From: Taxillus chinensis
Taxonomy: Eukaryota > Streptophyta > Magnoliopsida > Santalales > Loranthaceae
DNA: 64,000 nucleotides
Assembly (NCBI GenBank): GCA_023512835.1
Contig: CM042086.1
Location: 159,001-223,000, forward strand
Direction: 5' to 3'
How positions within the stretch are numbered: position 1 is the stretch's first letter; each line of letters begins with the position of its first letter. Below the pieces are notes generated by a model. It searched no databases and was not told where the DNA came from. It saw nothing but the letters and a program-made list of their open reading frames with translations. Positions 60,144-64,000 of the stretch are shown piece by piece. A program made the translations under genes and the position numbers.

Positions 60144-60789
60144 AGGAGAGTCCCTCTGTTTTAGGTTTAGGGTTTGTTGCTTCACCAGCCGTCGCAGAGA
60201 GAGAAAGGAGGGAAGGGGAGCTCCTGGTTGCCTCGGGGCGTCTTGCGTGGGTGGTCGGTGCTTCGTGGGTGGACGGCGTTCGGCTTGGGATCGGACCGTT
60301 CTTTGTGTTGTTGCGTTTTCCTTGAGGTAGGGGTTCGTTCTTCTAAATCCTCCTCTATCCTAGGGTCCTAGGGCAGAATATGAGATATCTATTATATGAT
60401 TTATATGTAAATTCATATAGGTGTGACCTCTATATGAATGTTGGCTGCGATGGCGTATTGGTGTGATTTCCGAGGTTGGGTGGTTAGTGCATGTTAAGTG
60501 TTTGATAAAATGCCGTGTGGATATGCCGTATGAATATGCCGTGTGTATGCTCGAAACGTGTTTGAAATAATGCCGTGAGGCTATGTATATTACGTGTCCG
60601 AAATAATATCCGTGTGGCTGGGATTGTGAGCCGTGAATATGTGCATGCTAAGTGTTCGACGTTATTCCCGTGTGATAAGCATATTAAGTGTTTGATGTTA
60701 TGCCTGTATGGTCTTATGTCTGTGTGGTTGCTTGTACACCCGGTGGTGTGGAAGCCTGGGACCGTTTGTGTTAGCTGTGAGGTTGTGGA

Positions 60790-60925
60790 AACTTGGCCTA
60801 AGAGGCGGTTAAATCACTTGGCCTAAGAGGCGGTTAAATCACTTGGCCTGAAGAGGCGGTTAAATCACTTGGCCTGAAGAGCGGTTAAATCACTTGGCCT
60901 GAAGAGGCGGTTAAATCACTTGTTG
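60790..60925 (+). repeat. 27-bp minisatellite in family X copy C LTR
   Basis: Five units containing GAGGCGGTTAAATCACTTGG. It is the reverse complement of the copy A minisatellite at 44230-44385. Confidence 0.88.
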
Positions 60926-61410
60926 TTAAAGTGTTAGCGTGTGGCGATGGCGGTGTAATTGTTGATGTGGTTGTTGTTATGTCTGTTGAAATTATTGTAA
61001 CACGACACCGCACTTGTACACATGGCATGTAGATGCTAGGAGCATGGGATGGGTTGGGGAGACATGATCCCTCCCGAGTGTGGATGCTCACCCCTCCTAC
61101 TATGGTGTGCTTTCTTGCGGAACCTACGGGCGTTAGGTGGGAACACCAAGGTGGAAGAGTTCCATTTTGTGGCTTTGTTTTGTGTTATTTGCATTATGTA
61201 ATTTTGTTGAGGTATTGTAACCCTGGGGGGAGATATTGTAATGAAGTTTGAAATATAATAAAGGCATGTGGTTTCAATTAAATAATTATATGATTTTGGT
61301 TTCGAAAAGAAATGTGAAGTGTATATTGTATTTACCCCTTTGTCCAAACCCGGATAAAGGGAGGGTCACGTTCCGGTCTCCTCGGGTTGGAAATCCGGGG
61401 CGTGACAATA

Positions 61411-61422
61411 TGGTATCGAGCA
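61411..61422 (+). promoter_or_regulatory. Family X primer-binding site
   Basis: TGGTATCGAGCA, three bases after the LTR end, close to the tRNA-Met site. Confidence 0.75.
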
Positions 61423-62004
61423 TGGTCTAGTTGGCCTAGGGTAGTGGGCGGACTTGGTTATCTTGGGTCCTTTGGAGGAGCCTGGAGGGACGTGCTGATC
61501 AACACGGTCCTCTTGGAGCCTCCAAGGTGTACTTGGGGTAGTCGGTCTTGTGGTAGGATTTGCATGCATTGGCATTAGGGCACTAGTTGCATTGGTTGTT
61601 GTATGTGAAGGTGTGGATACCTAAAAAAAAAAAAATAAAAATAAAAATAAAAATAAAAATAAATAAAAAAAAAATAAAAAATAAAAAATAATTGTGATAA
61701 AAGAAAATATGAATAATGTGATTAGGCGTGAGCGTCAACTCGATTTTATTTGAAGTACCTTGAGCATGACTACAAGGAAAGGTCCTTGTTTAGTTAGCGT
61801 GTGCTTGTGGAATGGATGCTTGTGCAATGTGGTTTAATAGCGAAATGTGTGCGGTGTGTGTAATTGCATGGATAAAGGGTTTTGAACATGATAAAGTTTC
61901 AATTGTGCGACTCGAAATTTTGTGATGATTTGAGCATGGAAACATGGAAAAGAAATTGTGGAAGTGAAGCGTGTGCTTGGAAACTTGAGGCTTGTGACTG
62001 TTAA

Positions 62005-62048
<44 letters not shown>

Positions 62049-64000
62049 AAATGTGATTTGTTTGGTGTTCGTGAATGGTTGAGCATGTGATTTGCTTAGT
62101 ACTGTGTGAAATAAGCGTGGTTATGAGCAATGCAATGGAATGTAAAATTGGTATAATCTGTTAAATGTGAACCTATAGACTTGTATGGTAATAATGCGTG
62201 TTATAGCTTAAGGTTAGTCGGTAGTGGTCTCGCGATTGTTGAGATTATGGAGTGATGACCTAGAGCGCTGCCTTTTCGTGGAGCCAATGTCTCCGAAAAT
62301 TGTGACCGGTACGACTATTGAGGTAGCAAAGCCGCCCGCCCCCAGGGGCAAGTGGGAGAGCTGCGGGATGTAAGTAATGAGGTTGGCATCTTAAGCCTGG
62401 TAATGCAAGAGTTGAGGGATGAGATTCGACAAGCGATTAAGAGCGAGGTACGTCGAGAGCTATCAACCCCACATCATCGGGGGGATCTTGGGTGAAGATT
62501 AATTGAAGCATAGTTGTCCTGATCGGCGAAAGGGGCTCAAGAGGTAGAGACCGGTTTCCCAAAGGGGTTGTTCTTGCGGTGGACAACCGGGACATTGGAA
62601 AGTAGGACATCTCCCGACAGCTGTTTTGGTAAAACAAGTCATGGTGCTAGAAGACGCTCAACGAGCTAGGGACAAAGCAAAATTCAAGTAAGGCTAGGAG
62701 GAGAGCATGGCGTACTTTCCTTAGTCACGGGTACGATTTTGATTCTCGCGTGTTAAGATTTCGTTTTAGTGGTGGTATCATATTCCTTTAATGATAGTGA
62801 TCGGTTGAGTCTCGTGCGGGATTAGGTGAGGCTTGGGTGAACCATTGATTGTTGCGTTTTAGCAATTTGATTAAGACACTTGTGATAAAGGGGTATTTTA
62901 TTGGGTGGGCTCTTGAGCCACTGTTTTATGTTAGGTGAGGCTTAGAAGGTCGTTTGAGTTACCATTTTTGGATGGACGTAGTTGGGGACCTACTAGAGAA
63001 TAAATGAGTAAAATAAATAAATAAAATATATATATGATACCAAAAGACTAATAAATTACTAATGGTTATAAACAGAGTTATTGGAAAGAGCTGGTGGTTT
63101 TAATGCGGTCTAAAGTGTTAATTGCGTCTTCGTGTGGTAGTCAATTTTGGGCGCCCGTGTGTGAGGAAAGTAATAAATGTCCTTGTGTTACCCCTAATAC
63201 TCTAGCGTAGGTGAGATTACCTCTGGCTGCTAGCCTAGGAAGCTGGAGGCATGAGTTAGTGGCTTGTGGGTAGTGTGTGACCCGTCGTGGCAACCTTGAG
63301 TAATAGAATGTGTTTTCTTGTGAGTAGAGGTTTCGTAGATGTGCTACTTAAGAAGGATGTTCTTTTGGTAACCTTTCCAAGTGTCAAGGTTGAGGGGGGG
63401 AATTGCCACTAGTATAACCCACCCTTGAGTCATTGAAATCTAAATTGATTGGCGAGAGTGGTATGTGGTTTTAAGATTCTTGTGGGTGTCTATGGAAAGG
63501 GCGCAAATTCTTGGGTGGCAAACATTGACCACGTGTCATGCTGGTGGTGTGTGAAAGACCTTGGGTAATGTTCATAGGATATGTGGTGAAATGGGTTTGC
63601 GTATGTATAAGAATGTGATGAGTTAGGAACTAGGTTACAGTGAGTTTATAGGATCTGCCTGATGAACCCAATCGGTGCAAGCGGCAAGCGAGTGAGATTG
63701 GGCAGGCCTTGTTTGGGTTTTTCCTCATAATTGGGAGACACCTTCAGGGTTGAGGATGTACTCCTGGTGGTAGGACCATTCGTTAATCCATGTCGTGTGG
63801 GTAATAGGCTTAAAAGAGGCGAGGAGGTGGGGACTAGTATGTCCTCTCTTACATGTGTTTACACGGTAGTTTATTTCGTGTGTTGTGGTTGCTTTGTTTT
63901 GTTGTGTGTGTTACATATGTGCTAAAGGAGTAGCAAAGTTCTTATGTGTGGGCCTCGTGGCATTCATATGCAGAGGGTAAGAGGTGATGCATGCGATATT
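61423..64000 (+). other. 5' internal region of family X copy C, non-coding
   Basis: No gag or pol domain is recognised. A decayed stretch at 62280-62490 could derive from a gag start (for example MQELRDEIRQAIKSEVRREL near 62403) but is broken by stops. It contains an A/T-simple tract (61622-61690) and a 40-base A run (62006-62045). The portion from 62745 on is the reverse of 59508-58252. Confidence 0.65.
62006..62045 (+). repeat. Poly(A) run of 40 bases
   Basis: An uninterrupted A run in the family X internal region, not at an element end, so probably a slippage-expanded simple repeat. Length may be affected by sequencing. Confidence 0.9.

Larger units (their letters stand above)
59509..61407 (+). 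mobile_element. 5' LTR of family X copy C (1899 bp)
   Basis: It starts TGTAATGACCGTGTG and ends CCGGGGCGTGACA, directly followed by the PBS. It is the reverse counterpart of the LTRs of copies A and B. Confidence 0.9.
59509..64000 (+). mobile_element. Family X element, copy C (3' end beyond the window)
   Basis: Complete 5' LTR, tRNA-Met PBS and 2.6 kb of internal region on the plus strand, inserted into copy B. The expected duplication is TAACA (59504-59508); its partner is outside the window. Confidence 0.83.

Overview
The window looks like intergenic heterochromatin from a flowering plant, probably a eudicot. Almost all of it can be assigned to LTR retrotransposons nested in one another. 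I see no convincing host gene, tRNA, rRNA or CRISPR array. Families were identified from pol domain order, LTR ends (TG...CA), primer-binding sites (PBS), polypurine tracts (PPT) and target-site duplications (TSD).

Left part (1-20789). A 5'-truncated Tat/Ogre-lineage Ty3/gypsy element (about 111-10545) has a candidate in-frame intron, reverse transcriptase and two RNase H domains. Its pol is split by a 1833-bp solo LTR with a perfect CGATG duplication. Its 3' UTR carries two tetraloop hairpins and a 37-39 bp tandem array, and its LTR is about 2.8 kb. Two chromoviruses of Tekay/Del type then meet head to head near 14442: a minus-strand one (about 10547-14442) and a plus-strand one (14443-18277). 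They are followed by an Athila-type 5' end on the minus strand (18278-20245) and a copia-type LTR fragment (20246-20789).

Middle part (20790-31599). A minus-strand chromovirus leader, PBS and LTR carry a TRIM insertion (21796-23877, TSD CACAA). The TRIM is itself split by an Athila solo LTR (22048-23605). A second chromoviral LTR with its PPT and pol end follows (24789-27592), then a long stretch without genes that looks like the inside of a non-autonomous element.

Right part (31600-64000). A SIRE-type Ty1/copia element has gag, pol and an unusual third open frame (40046-42946) whose end resembles a C48/Ulp1 cysteine protease. An inverted SIRE LTR follows and has been opened by a non-autonomous gypsy element, here called family X (43762-49532, TSD GTGCT). 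Then come a normal SIRE 3' LTR and a Tat gag fragment split by a 2037-bp copia solo LTR (TSD AATGG). Two more family X copies follow in opposite orientation (54204-59508 minus, 59509-64000 plus). Family X keeps LTRs, PBS, PPT and only the last 20 or so pol codons.

Two patterns cross family borders. LTR promoters of chromovirus-like, Athila and family X elements share a palindrome with ATCAAAAC/GTTTTGAT arms just upstream of the TATA box. The chromovirus-like elements and family X carry a repeated hairpin-plus-PPT module before the 3' LTR. Nearly all premature stops in the pol frames fit C-to-T decay, which suggests silenced, methylated copies.
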